Positions 10,411 to 19,700 are shown, counted from the first letter of the stretch. The stretch is DNA of 64,000 nt from a virus (IMGVR_UViG_3300032053_000004:124001-188000); one strand, 5' to 3'. A program made the numbers and translations. The notes: generated by a model from the sequence alone, not told the origin.

Positions 10411-10427
10411 TGTATAGTTTATTCGTG
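10411..10427 (+). promoter_or_regulatory. Candidate promoter/leader motif before a GTG start
   Basis: After a run of nine T comes GTATAGTTTAT, placed directly before the GTG start of the glycosyltransferase gene. Almost the same string, GTATAGTTTATCGTG, lies directly before the GTG start at 32014. A shared signal at two unrelated genes suggests a phage-specific late promoter or translation leader. Two copies are weak evidence. Confidence 0.3.
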
Positions 10428-12920
10428 AAAGCCCCCATATCGGCCTGTCTTATAGTTAAAAATGAAATTGGACAAATCGAAAATTGTCTTAAGTCTATAC
10501 GTCCATATGTAGAAGAAATAGTAGTAGTAGATACTGGTTCCACTGATGGAACTCCGGAAATAGTTAAAAAATATGCTGATATATTTGAAGTTTTTACAGG
10601 ATGCAATGACTCAGAAGGACGGATTGAATCTTTTTCTTTAGCAAGACAAAGAAGTTTTGATTTAGCTACTAAACCTTGGCTTTTTTGGATAGATGGTGAT
10701 GATGAGGTTCAAGGGGCCGAATATTTACTTGAATTAACTACAAAATATGATAAACTGAGAAATGGATCACCTGTAATGGTGATCATACCATATGATTATT
10801 CATTTGATGAAAAAGGAAATGTCACATGTCTTCATTATAGAGAAAGATTAATCACTCCAAAAACTGCATGCCATTGGGTTAGTCCTATACATGAAATTTG
10901 TACACCAAATGGTCCTGGGACCGTCATGGTCCAGGATGAAAAAGTTCGCGTTGTACATAAACGACATCTTGTAAATAAACCATTTGAGCAAAATCGGAAT
11001 CTTCGTATCCTAAAATCTCATTATGAAAAGCATGGCGAATCTGATATTCGTCATCTATACTACCTTGGTCTCGAGTATGGAAACGTTGGTGATCTAGGAA
11101 ATGCTATAAAATTTCATAAACGGTATGTTGAACTTTCAGGCTGGGATGATGAGAGGTTCCTCGCTTGTTTGAAGGTATCTGAACATTATCAATCAATGGG
11201 TGATTATGATAGTTCTGTTGATTGGGCTTCAAAAGCTCTCATAGTTAGAGAGGGTTGGTGTGAAGCTTATTTCTCTTTAGGGAGAAGTTTTTATTTCATG
11301 GCCCAAAAGGGCGGAAAAGATTCATATAGAAATTGGGAAAGAAGTGTTCATTTCTTTTCATTAGGGCTTTCTTTACCACCGACCAAAACTATTCTTTTTG
11401 TTAATCCGACAGAAAGAAATTATGATGTTCATAGATATTATAATTTAGCTTTACATAATGTAGGTCAAACTGAAAAAGCTTTGGAAAGTGTAAATCAAGC
11501 ACTTCAAATGAGACCTGATGATGATGGTCTTATTGGAAATAAAAAAATTTATGAAAATGATTTAGCTCGCAAGACGATAGATAAAAATTTATCTATTCTT
11601 CATAATATGGGAGTATTGTCTACCGACCAAAATCAATTGATCATAGATGTTCTTTCAGGAAAATTAACTAAATTAACTAAATCGAATGTTGAAAATAAAC
11701 AAGAAATTAAATCGGAAATCACCTTAGAAATTAAAAAAGAGTCCACACTTGGAACCGAAGAAGTTATACGACCTCTTAATGACCTTAAATCAGTAATAAA
11801 TACGAAATACGAAATCGTGTTTTATGTCGGTCCAGGTCCCGAATCTTGGACCCCAAATACTGCTAATAAGATTGGGATTGGTGGGTCTGAAACTGCTGTA
11901 ATAGAAATGGGTCGAAGATTAGCTAAACTTGGTCATACTATTCGAGTTTATGGAGATTGTCCGAATTCTGAAGGTGTATATGATGGTGTTTCATATTTTG
12001 ATCACACAAAATATCAAAATCAATCATGTGATATACTAATAACATCAAGAAGGCCAAACGCTGTAGACGATACTAATAATGTTAAATCTAGAGTTACGTT
12101 TTGTTGGGTCCATGATGTTAGTTGTGGTGGGGCTCTTACTCATGCAAGGACTATTCGAACAGATAAGTTTTTGACTTTGAGTCAGTGGCATAAAAACAAC
12201 TTTTTAAGTTCTCATGTTTCTGTTCATCCCGACCAAGTTATTGTTACTAGAAATGGTATTGATTTGAATAAATTCAAAAAATCTGTTCAAAGAAATCCTC
12301 ATAAAGCTGTTTATAGCTCAAGTCCAGATCGTGGGATGGAAGTTGCGGTTCGTATTTGGCCGCGAGTACGGGAAAAAATACCTGACGCGGAACTTCATGT
12401 GTTTTATGGTTTTCAAACTTGGGAAGTCTCAGCTGTCAATGACCCGGGTCAAACTAATTTAATTAAACATTTGAAAAATGTTCTTAAGGAACATGAGGAA
12501 CACGGGGTTATTTTTCATGGGAGAGTTAACCAAGAGGAACTTGCGAATCACTTTTTATCGAGTGGTGTTTGGCCATATAGTACTTGGTTTACCGAGACAA
12601 GTTGTATAACCGCTATGGAAGCCCAAGCCGCTGGCCTTAGAATTGTCACTTCTCCTATTGCTGCTCTAAATGAAACCGTCGGGCCTCGAGGAGTCATGAT
12701 CCCTGGTGATTGGCTATCTCCTGATTATCAAAATAAATTTGTTGATGCTGTTGTAGAAGCGATGAATAAAACTGACGATTCTGATCGTGAAATTTTAAAG
12801 AAATATGCAGAAGAAAATTTTGGTTGGGACTCGTTAGCAAACGACTGGGAAAAGATGTTTGAATCAGTCATTGAAGAAGTCTCAACAAATATGATTCCTC
12901 CTTATAAGGGGTACTTGTGA
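10425..12920 (+). CDS. Two-domain glycosyltransferase (GT2 - TPR - GT4)
   Basis: 831 residues from a GTG start; no in-frame ATG lies upstream. Residues 1 to about 200 form a GT-A/GT2 domain: LIVKNEIGQIENCL, DTGSTDGT (from residue 36) and the metal-binding DxD in WIDGDDE (Asp90, Asp92). About 205-385 look like TPR repeats (LYYLGLEYGNVGDLGNAIKF, NLALHNVGQTEKALESVNQA). About 460-810 form a GT-B/GT4 domain: IGIGGSETAVIEMGRRLAKL, YSSSPDRGMEVAVRIWP, and an EX7E-like site around ETSCITAMEAQAAGL. Two transferases in one chain suggest sequential sugar additions on one acceptor, with the TPR part holding it. It is first in a six-gene overlapping cassette. AT-rich codon use contrasts with the patatin gene. 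Acceptor and sugars are unknown. Confidence 0.88.
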   Translation: MKAPISACLIVKNEIGQIENCLKSIRPYVEEIVVVDTGSTDGTPEIVKKYADIFEVFTGCNDSEGRIESFSLARQRSFDLATKPWLFWIDGDDEVQGAEYLLELTTKYDKLRNGSPVMVIIPYDYSFDEKGNVTCLHYRERLITPKTACHWVSPIHEICTPNGPGTVMVQDEKVRVVHKRHLVNKPFEQNRNLRILKSHYEKHGESDIRHLYYLGLEYGNVGDLGNAIKFHKRYVELSGWDDERFLACLKVSEHYQSMGDYDSSVDWASKALIVREGWCEAYFSLGRSFYFMAQKGGKDSYRNWERSVHFFSLGLSLPPTKTILFVNPTERNYDVHRYYNLALHNVGQTEKALESVNQALQMRPDDDGLIGNKKIYENDLARKTIDKNLSILHNMGVLSTDQNQLIIDVLSGKLTKLTKSNVENKQEIKSEITLEIKKESTLGTEEVIRPLNDLKSVINTKYEIVFYVGPGPESWTPNTANKIGIGGSETAVIEMGRRLAKLGHTIRVYGDCPNSEGVYDGVSYFDHTKYQNQSCDILITSRRPNAVDDTNNVKSRVTFCWVHDVSCGGALTHARTIRTDKFLTLSQWHKNNFLSSHVSVHPDQVIVTRNGIDLNKFKKSVQRNPHKAVYSSSPDRGMEVAVRIWPRVREKIPDAELHVFYGFQTWEVSAVNDPGQTNLIKHLKNVLKEHEEHGVIFHGRVNQEELANHFLSSGVWPYSTWFTETSCITAMEAQAAGLRIVTSPIAALNETVGPRGVMIPGDWLSPDYQNKFVDAVVEAMNKTDDSDREILKKYAEENFGWDSLANDWEKMFESVIEEVSTNMIPPYKGYL

Positions 12921-13861
12921 GAGTCATTGTAACAGGTGGGGCTGGATTTATCGGTTCACATCTTTCTCTGAGTTTGTTAGAACTTGGACACGAAGTCATA
13001 TGCATTGATAACTTTTTTACATCTCGTAAAGAAACTATTTCTAATCTCACATCTTTCTCAAATTTTGAATTGATGAGACATGACGTTTGTGATCCATGGC
13101 ATATAGAAGCTGACCAAATATACCATTTAGCTTGTCCTGCGAGTCCAGTTCATTATCAAAAAAACCCGGTAAGAACTATTAAAACTGCTATGATCGGGAC
13201 TTTAAACGCTCTTGAATGCGCTCGCGATACTAATGCTCGCCTAGTTATCACATCGACTTCTGAAGTTTATGGGGATCCGATTATTCATCCTCAATCAGAA
13301 GACTATTTTGGAAATGTTAACCCAATTGGTGATAGAAGCTGTTATGATGAAGGGAAAAGAGTCGGAGAAAGTTTAGCTGTTTCTTGGTCAAAACAATACA
13401 AAACTGATGTTAGAATAGCTCGTCTTTTTAATACTTACGGGCCTCACATGGCGTTTAATGACGGTCGTTTAATCCCGAATTTTATCCTTCAAGCTATTGA
13501 AGGAAACCCTCTTACAGTTTATGGAGACGGATCTCAAACTAGAAGTTTTTGTTATGTATCGGACACAGTTCGTGGACTAATAAAATTAATGAACGTAGAC
13601 CAATCAGATAAAGTTCCTGTCATAAATATCGGGAACCCGGATGAAAGAACTATTCTTTCAGTTGCTAACGATATAATTAAATCAATAAACACTTCCCTGC
13701 GTACGGTTCATGAGCCTCTCCCGTCAGATGATCCTAAACAACGGTGTCCTGACATCACAAAAGCTAAACTTCTTCTTGATTGGGAACCTGTTGTTTCTTA
13801 TGAAGAAGGCATATCGAAAACTGTGAAGTGGTTTACTTCTGAATCTCGGAGTAGAAAATGA
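12917..13861 (+). CDS. UDP-glucuronate decarboxylase-like NAD-dependent SDR (UDP-xylose synthase type)
   Basis: 314 residues from a GTG that overlaps the previous TGA. Extended short-chain dehydrogenase features are the Rossmann motif TGGAGFIG (residues 6-13) and the catalytic YxxxK (Tyr143, Lys147 in CYDEGKR). Diagnostic blocks of UDP-glucuronate decarboxylase are present: IDNFFTSRKE, YHLACPASPVHYQKNPVRTI, STSEVYGDP, NVNPIGDRSCYDEGKRV, and ARLFNTYGPHM. The known reaction converts UDP-glucuronate to UDP-xylose with NAD+ recycling. This would supply an activated pentose for the glycosyltransferases on either side. Length is that of the soluble bacterial enzyme. UDP-glucose dehydrogenase is not in the window, so UDP-glucuronate would come from the host or from genes elsewhere. 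Confidence 0.87.
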   Translation: MRVIVTGGAGFIGSHLSLSLLELGHEVICIDNFFTSRKETISNLTSFSNFELMRHDVCDPWHIEADQIYHLACPASPVHYQKNPVRTIKTAMIGTLNALECARDTNARLVITSTSEVYGDPIIHPQSEDYFGNVNPIGDRSCYDEGKRVGESLAVSWSKQYKTDVRIARLFNTYGPHMAFNDGRLIPNFILQAIEGNPLTVYGDGSQTRSFCYVSDTVRGLIKLMNVDQSDKVPVINIGNPDERTILSVANDIIKSINTSLRTVHEPLPSDDPKQRCPDITKAKLLLDWEPVVSYEEGISKTVKWFTSESRSRK

Positions 13862-15135
13862 ATTGGGAATCTCGTAAAAATATCGGTCCTAATGGACCCT
13901 CAGAAACAGATTTTCCTGTTGCTGTAAATACCCCTCATTCTCAAGCTTGGGGCATACCTGAAGAATTTTTTATCGAAGAACTTCCTCTTCGAATGACTGA
14001 TAATCAATTACAATCCATGGTTCTTACCATTTGGAGAGAATTCATTCTTAATGATGAAGTTTTATCTGCAATTTCATTTCTTGAAAACGCACCATATAGA
14101 GTTCGCCATACTGAAGCAACCACTCGCGCCTTAAACATAACTAAAAAATCTATTGAGTGGATGTTTGATCATTCTAAAAGTCAAACTATAAATACTCCCC
14201 GTGATCCAAACGGGGTTCCATTCACAATAGAAGTTGGCAACATTCTTCCGGATCCTCTAACAGGACAACTTGAAGGAAGGTCTACTTGGATTACCAATAG
14301 ATTAACTCCTGGTTGCAGTCTTATAGATTTCGGTTGTATTGACGGATCTATGACAAACCGTTGGGGGATGTCAGGATTTAAAGTAACCGGTGTTGATCTG
14401 AGTATGAATTCAATATCTATAGCAAACAAGAAAGCTATTCAGTTTAATACTGGAGCTAAGCATATATGCTCTTATTTTAAGAACATTCCGAACCATATCA
14501 TACAAAATTCTTTTGATGTCGCTACCTGTAGTGATACATATGAACATCTTATCGACCCTATTGTTGATTTACTAGAACCGGCCAGAAAATGTCTTTCTGG
14601 CCATGGAAGAATGCTTTTAGTTACTCCTCATGGAGCCTGGTTTCGTGGTAAATTTCTTTCTTGGGCCCATCCTTGGTCTTGGTATAAGAGTGGTTCTTCC
14701 TGGTTAAAACCAGAACCAAGAGCTCATTTAGTAGCGCCAACTGTTTGGTCTGTTGCGGATCATTTTCGAAAATCTAAATGGTGGGTTAAATCCTCTGAGG
14801 TTGTTATACAGTCTTATGGGGACGTTCCTGGTCAAGGAAATGTGTGTGTGGAAGCTTTCGTTAACCCTCCACCTGTTTGGCCGGGTTTAGATATTGTAGT
14901 TTTGGGGTCTAATTTTGAATTGGCTGAATCTTTAGCTCTTCTCGGTAATAGAGTTCGCCATTTCGGACCTTGGGATGAAGAAAAGATATCGAATTTTGTT
15001 GATCATATATTTGACTCAAAACTATTTGATATCAAATGTGACGTTCTAATTTCTGATACGAACGTTGATTCTGTCGTTTCTAATAAAATTTATCCAAGCT
15101 CTGCTTCAGCTTCTGACGTTATCAATGGTGTCTAA
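13858..15135 (+). CDS. SAM-dependent methyltransferase in sugar cassette
   Basis: 425 residues, ATGA overlap with the upstream gene. A class I methyltransferase core lies near residues 150-270: motif I IDFGCIDGSM, the acidic end of strand 2 in VTGVDLS, DVATCSDTYEHL, and GHGRMLLVTPHGAW. The N-terminal 130 residues are helical and unassigned. The last about 85 residues (LDIVVLGSNFELAESLALLG) read like a small extra Rossmann-type element. Given its neighbours, a sugar O- or C-methyltransferase is the simplest guess; protein or lipid substrates are not excluded. The stop TAA shares its last A with the next ATG. Confidence 0.8.
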   Translation: MNWESRKNIGPNGPSETDFPVAVNTPHSQAWGIPEEFFIEELPLRMTDNQLQSMVLTIWREFILNDEVLSAISFLENAPYRVRHTEATTRALNITKKSIEWMFDHSKSQTINTPRDPNGVPFTIEVGNILPDPLTGQLEGRSTWITNRLTPGCSLIDFGCIDGSMTNRWGMSGFKVTGVDLSMNSISIANKKAIQFNTGAKHICSYFKNIPNHIIQNSFDVATCSDTYEHLIDPIVDLLEPARKCLSGHGRMLLVTPHGAWFRGKFLSWAHPWSWYKSGSSWLKPEPRAHLVAPTVWSVADHFRKSKWWVKSSEVVIQSYGDVPGQGNVCVEAFVNPPPVWPGLDIVVLGSNFELAESLALLGNRVRHFGPWDEEKISNFVDHIFDSKLFDIKCDVLISDTNVDSVVSNKIYPSSASASDVINGV

Positions 15136-16283
15136 TGAGAATTGCTTTCTTAAATCATCCTATTGGGGTCAGAGACCCTGTTAATCCTGTTGATGTTTGG
15201 ACCTCTTCTAGAGGTTTAACAGGATCTGAGATTGCTTTTTTTAAATACGCAGAAGAACTAACCAAACTCGGTCATGACGTAAATTTATTTACCAAATTTA
15301 CTACTTCCGACCCGTTGGGTGGAAACGGACCTTATTGCATTCCTTATGATCAATGGGAAAGCATTTATTCTAAACAGAGTTGGGACGCAGCTTGTTGTTG
15401 GACGGTTGCGGACCCTCTTTCTTTAGTTGGTCCTGGAATATTTAGATTTTTGAATCATCAATGCAACGGATTTAGCGTCAGTCTTTCTGGTTGGGAAAAA
15501 TATGTTGATATAATAGCGCCTCTTTCTCATACTCACGCTAGAGCTTTATCTAAAGATACGTCATTTTCTAAGGATAAATGGAGAATTCTCTACAATGGCG
15601 TTGATTGTTCTAAATTTTATCCTGAAAATAAAGAGTCTGGAAAATTGATTTGGGCTTCCTCTTTAGATAGAGGACTTCATTGGTTATTAGAATCTTTTCC
15701 TTATATCAAAAGAAAAGCTCCTAACACGGAACTTCACGTCTTCTATGATTTCCATTCAATAGAACACGCGGCTGAGGTCTATTATCCTGGCGGGCAGCCG
15801 TATTTCACGAATGAACACTTTGAACTTGGGAACCGGGCTCGTTATATTTTGCGTGCTCTTCAAAAACTTGAAGGAAAAGGTGTTCATGTCCATAAATCAG
15901 TTAGTCGTTCCAGAATAGAACAAGAAATGAAAACTTCTTCTATCTTGGCCTATCCTTTAGATTCTATTTATTTTACTGAAACTTTCGGTGTCGTTGTTTT
16001 AGAAGCGTGTGCTTCAGGGACTATTCCCGTTCTATGTCTTGGCGATGCGTTCGGTGAGCTTTGGGGAGAAGTTGCTGAATCAGTTCCTCCCCCGTTTAAA
16101 GATCATAAAAATGAATATTTAGAAAAATTAATCAAATGTTTGACTGATGACGCATATAGGGACAATCTATCTAAAAAATGCGTTGATCATGCTAAGAAGT
16201 TTGAGTGGTCAGTTCTCGCTAAAGGATTGGAAAAGTGCCTCTTGACTAAGGGTCAAGAGGGCCTTCCTCTTGTTGATTGGTGA
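15135..16283 (+). CDS. GT4-type glycosyltransferase (first of two paralogues)
   Basis: 382 residues starting at the TAATG junction. It is GT-B fold. The N-terminal domain has MRIAFLNHP and SSRGLTGSEIAFFKYAEEL; the C-terminal donor-binding domain has WASSLDRGLHWLLESFP, ELHVFYDF, and the EX7E-type region FTETFGVVVLEACASGTIPV. Its neighbour downstream is a paralogue sharing GLTGSE, SPDRGLH, the ARYI block and FTE..SVTTMEACAAG. It probably adds one sugar of the same glycan. No membrane segment is seen. Donor and acceptor cannot be read from sequence. Confidence 0.84.
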   Translation: MRIAFLNHPIGVRDPVNPVDVWTSSRGLTGSEIAFFKYAEELTKLGHDVNLFTKFTTSDPLGGNGPYCIPYDQWESIYSKQSWDAACCWTVADPLSLVGPGIFRFLNHQCNGFSVSLSGWEKYVDIIAPLSHTHARALSKDTSFSKDKWRILYNGVDCSKFYPENKESGKLIWASSLDRGLHWLLESFPYIKRKAPNTELHVFYDFHSIEHAAEVYYPGGQPYFTNEHFELGNRARYILRALQKLEGKGVHVHKSVSRSRIEQEMKTSSILAYPLDSIYFTETFGVVVLEACASGTIPVLCLGDAFGELWGEVAESVPPPFKDHKNEYLEKLIKCLTDDAYRDNLSKKCVDHAKKFEWSVLAKGLEKCLLTKGQEGLPLVDW

Positions 16284-16287
16284 CATA

Positions 16288-17415
16288 ATGAATTTAAAAA
16301 TTGCTTTTATTTATGGAAACTGGTGTTTGGGGAATCGTCCCATTAATGTCAATGAATTATTTACATCTAAACGGGGTCTTACTGGCTCGGAACTTTCTTG
16401 TTTTATGTTTGCAAAAGAAATGGCTAAGAAAGGTCATAACACTTCATTATTCATAGGCGGCGGGTCAGGAGAATGGGAAGGAGTTAAAATTCGCGATATA
16501 TCGGAGATATCATCTATTGATCCAACTTGGGATGTCGCCTATTCTTGGAATGAACCAGATCTTCTTCGTCAAGTAAACGCTAATTTGCGGATGATGAATC
16601 AGCAACTTAATGATTTTGCTTATTGTCAACCTGGGTATGACGAATCTGTTGATGTTTATACAAGTCCTTCACAAACTCATATGGAGTTTCTTAAACCTCA
16701 AACACCGTCGCCCAATAAATGGGCAGTTATTCCTAACGGTTGTGATCCGAGTCAATACTCAGCCGGGAAAAAAGTTCCTGGAAGAGTTATTTATGCCTCC
16801 TCTCCTGACAGAGGACTTCATCTTTTGATGCAGGCTTGGCCTCGTATTAAGAAAAATGCTCCCCATGCTCATTTGAAAATATTTTATAACATGGATTACT
16901 GGTTGTCTGTTTTTGTTGGTCAAGAACACTCTATATACCCTGATTCAATGGAATATGGGTATAGAGCTAGGTATATAGATTTAGCTTTTAAAAGATTTGC
17001 TGATTTAGGCGTAGAAAGAGTTGGGTCAGTTAGTCGAGAAGAAATAGCTCAAGAAATGTCAGAAGCTGAAGTTCTGGCATACCCATGTGATACTGCCCGT
17101 TTTACAGAAGGATTTTCTGTAACAACGATGGAGGCTTGCGCTGCTGGAGCTGTTCCAGTCATTTCTTCCGTTGATGCTTTAGGTCAAATATATGGATCAT
17201 TTATACCAACTGTTGAAGCCCCGGTGAAGAATAGATTAAATGAATTTGCTGATATAATATCTCGTTCTCTTAATGATGAAAAATTCCGGAATAGTGTCAT
17301 ATTTAAAGCAAAAAGTCTTGCCCATAAACATAAATGGGAAAAACTTTCTTCTGATCTTGAGAGTTTGATTATGAATAAGTTAGAGTTAAAAAGATGTTCC
17401 CAGCCTCTCATTTAA
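16288..17415 (+). CDS. GT4-type glycosyltransferase (second of two paralogues)
   Basis: 375 residues from the ATG at 16288 (MNLKIAFIYGNW). A TTG at 16270 is in frame but would overlap the previous gene and lacks support. Core motifs are SKRGLTGSELSCFMFAKEM, YASSPDRGLHLLMQAWP, HLKIFYNMDYW and FTEGFSVTTMEACAAGAVPV. The last contains the glutamates of the GT4 nucleotide-sugar site. It likely arose by duplication of the preceding gene and then changed donor or linkage. It lies five bases after the previous stop, and its end overlaps the start of the radical SAM gene by 22 bases. Confidence 0.84.
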   Translation: MNLKIAFIYGNWCLGNRPINVNELFTSKRGLTGSELSCFMFAKEMAKKGHNTSLFIGGGSGEWEGVKIRDISEISSIDPTWDVAYSWNEPDLLRQVNANLRMMNQQLNDFAYCQPGYDESVDVYTSPSQTHMEFLKPQTPSPNKWAVIPNGCDPSQYSAGKKVPGRVIYASSPDRGLHLLMQAWPRIKKNAPHAHLKIFYNMDYWLSVFVGQEHSIYPDSMEYGYRARYIDLAFKRFADLGVERVGSVSREEIAQEMSEAEVLAYPCDTARFTEGFSVTTMEACAAGAVPVISSVDALGQIYGSFIPTVEAPVKNRLNEFADIISRSLNDEKFRNSVIFKAKSLAHKHKWEKLSSDLESLIMNKLELKRCSQPLI

Positions 17416-18932
17416 CCCGTCACGCCCGCTCTCAAATAGAAAAGATTCCGGTACTTCTTATAGTGCCGCCGTCTATTTTTTTACTTGATGAACGTGTATT
17501 CATATCTTTAGGAATTTTGAAAGTAGCCGCGAGTCTTGAAGCGGCCGGGCATTCTGTTGAAGTTTTAGATTTATCAGGGATTGATAATTTTGAAGAAGTT
17601 TCTGCGATTCAGGCTAAAAATTCTTCTTCAAACATAGCTTGTTTAACTATCACAACTCCTCAACTCCCTGCGGCCGTAAAAATAGTTAAGTCTATTCGCA
17701 ACGCTCGTCCTGACATGAAAATTGTGGCAGGTGGTCCACATGTTACTCTAGTTCATTCTGCAGTTAAACTTGAGAGAAAAGCCGGTCGAATCGGTCGAGC
17801 TCACCGAGCCTTAACGAAACTTGAAGAAATTTTCAATGTTCTTGTGAGTGGTGATGGTGAAAATTCTATTTTTCAAGCTATTAGTGAAAATGCTTCTAAA
17901 GTAATTGATGCTGATGACCCTAAAAACGGTCTGTTTATGACGAATGAAGTTTATGGATCTACTCCTTGGCCCGCTCGTCATTTGATTGATATAAAATCAT
18001 ATAAATACACAATTGAAGGTTTTCCAGCAACTAGTTTAATAGCTCAACTTGGGTGTCCGTTTGGTTGCACATTTTGCGGAGGAAGAAACAGTAATATGCT
18101 CCGGAGGATTCGTACGAGATCCACCGAAAGCATTGTTGGAGAAATTGAGCATCTTCATAAAAATTACGGCTATACTGGGTTTATGCTTTATGACGACGAA
18201 CTTAATGTATCAAAAACAATTATTGAGCTTATGAACTCTATTGCGGATTTACAAGAGAAACTTGGAGTTGAGTTTAGATTACGAGGTTTCATTAAGAGTC
18301 AGTTGTTTACTGACGAGCAGGCTCAAGCTATGCGAAGAGCTGGATTTCGGTGGCTTCTTTGCGGATTTGAAGCTGCTAATGATCGGATACTTGAAAATAT
18401 AAACAAACGAGCCGATTTAGCAGATAATAATCGAGTGATGGAGATCGCAGCTCGTCACGATCTTAAAGTAAAAGCTTTGATGAGTGTTGGTCACGCTGGA
18501 GAGTCAGAAAAATCCATAATGGACGTGCGAGATTGGCTGCTTCAAGTTCATCCCGCAGATTTTGATGTAACGACTATCACAACTTATCCAGGCACTCCGT
18601 ATTATGATGAAGCTTTAGAACATCCGGAGTTGCCTGATGTTTGGACATATACGGCCAAAAACGGAGATAAACTTCATAGTTATGATGTAGATTATACTGC
18701 TGTTGCTGATTATTATAAAGGAGACCCGAGTGGCGGATACCATTCATATGTATTTACAGATTATTTATCTGGAGACGAAATAGTAAAACTTCGAGATCAA
18801 GTTGAAAACGAAGTTCGAGAAAAACTGAATATTCCATTTAATCCTGGGGCTCCAGGGGTTAAATATGAACATTCAATGGGTCAAGGACCTCTTCCATCAA
18901 ATATTCTTAGACAATCTAAAATTAATAAATAA
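17394..18932 (+). CDS. Cobalamin-binding-domain radical SAM protein
   Basis: 512 residues. The N-terminal about 170 residues match a B12-binding-like Rossmann domain of class B radical SAM enzymes (PSIFLLDERVFISLGILKVA, KIVAGGPHVTLVHS). The 4Fe-4S motif CxxxCxxC is at Cys221, Cys225 and Cys228 (GCPFGCTFCGG), followed by YTGFMLYDDELN, FRLRGFIKSQLFTDEQA and WLLCGFEAANDRIL. The classic DxHxxG B12-ligand motif is not evident, as in many members. Known relatives methylate unactivated carbons or do other radical chemistry on natural products, lipids and sugars. Within a glycan cassette, C-methylation or another radical modification of a sugar is plausible. The start ATG lies inside the preceding gene; a GTG at 17463 is an alternative. 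The 3' end overlaps the convergent ligase gene by 11 bases. Confidence 0.85.
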   Translation: MFPASHLTRHARSQIEKIPVLLIVPPSIFLLDERVFISLGILKVAASLEAAGHSVEVLDLSGIDNFEEVSAIQAKNSSSNIACLTITTPQLPAAVKIVKSIRNARPDMKIVAGGPHVTLVHSAVKLERKAGRIGRAHRALTKLEEIFNVLVSGDGENSIFQAISENASKVIDADDPKNGLFMTNEVYGSTPWPARHLIDIKSYKYTIEGFPATSLIAQLGCPFGCTFCGGRNSNMLRRIRTRSTESIVGEIEHLHKNYGYTGFMLYDDELNVSKTIIELMNSIADLQEKLGVEFRLRGFIKSQLFTDEQAQAMRRAGFRWLLCGFEAANDRILENINKRADLADNNRVMEIAARHDLKVKALMSVGHAGESEKSIMDVRDWLLQVHPADFDVTTITTYPGTPYYDEALEHPELPDVWTYTAKNGDKLHSYDVDYTAVADYYKGDPSGGYHSYVFTDYLSGDEIVKLRDQVENEVREKLNIPFNPGAPGVKYEHSMGQGPLPSNILRQSKINK

Positions 18933-19572
18933 TGCCTGACTCCATATTCGGGAGTACTAGCTTAAGCCAGTCCGGGTGCTCTGTACTACGGGTCGCATGA
19001 TCCCGTCTTGGAGATCCGAGACGCTTCAGGACCACTCCATGAACAAATCCGGACCGAGTGCCGGTGACCGACCTATGTTCGACGGCTGATTTCTTGATGA
19101 TTTCGAATCGTTCCTTGTTCATCGGGAACTGATCGACGACCGAGATATCTTCCGTACCAGGTCCGATGACACGGGAAAGTATTTCCCTTCGTTTTTCGAT
19201 CGGGAGACGACCTAGACTAACTTCCCCGTCTCGAATGACGTCCCAAAGGGAAATGAGGCACTGGACGCCCTTATTGTGTCTCCAGCTCCCTCTCTTTGTC
19301 GGAGTCCAGATTTCCCCGTCCAGAACAGTTCCCTTCTTAAGGTTCAAAGCCTGAAGCTGGGAAACCAGATTATCCGGAATTTCAATCGGCTTCTTTTCTC
19401 GGGTCCAGAGTTTAACTGAACCATTAGCGATAATAATTACTCGGAAACCGTCTAATTTCGGCTCGAGGAGATATTTAGAATTGTCGATTTTGTCAAAGAT
19501 AGATTCATCGACTCGAACGGGTTTAAAGGGGTAAACCCAAAAACCTTCAGAATCAATTCCTGTCATTTGCAT
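18922..19572 (-). CDS. Minimal ATP-dependent DNA ligase-like nucleotidyltransferase
   Basis: 216 residues if started at the ATG at 19572 (MQMTGIDSEGFWVYPFKPVR). The open frame reaches 19725, but that would run into the + strand gene at 19701. Nucleotidyltransferase motifs in order: motif I EPKLDGFR (adenylated lysine about residue 39), motif III VLDGEIW, IIIa-like LISLWDV, motif IV GVVLKRLG, and motif V-like DWLKLVLP. The protein ends right after motif V, so the OB-fold domain usual for DNA ligases is absent. Known role of the family is nick sealing through an enzyme-AMP intermediate. Without the OB domain it may need a partner, act on another substrate, or be a truncated relic. It is a lone - strand gene between late + strand genes. 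An RNA ligase or adenylyltransferase is the main alternative. Confidence 0.75.
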   Translation of the reverse strand: MQMTGIDSEGFWVYPFKPVRVDESIFDKIDNSKYLLEPKLDGFRVIIIANGSVKLWTREKKPIEIPDNLVSQLQALNLKKGTVLDGEIWTPTKRGSWRHNKGVQCLISLWDVIRDGEVSLGRLPIEKRREILSRVIGPGTEDISVVDQFPMNKERFEIIKKSAVEHRSVTGTRSGFVHGVVLKRLGSPRRDHATRSTEHPDWLKLVLPNMESGIIY

Positions 19573-19700
19573 AAATATTGATATGAAGTCGGGTTTCAGA
19601 TTTACGTTCTTAATGTTCAAGAGATTTAGGTAAACAAATTTCCACCCCAAACCCTTCTCCAAGACCTGTCCTTTTAATCCGTCTGACCCACACGGGTCTG

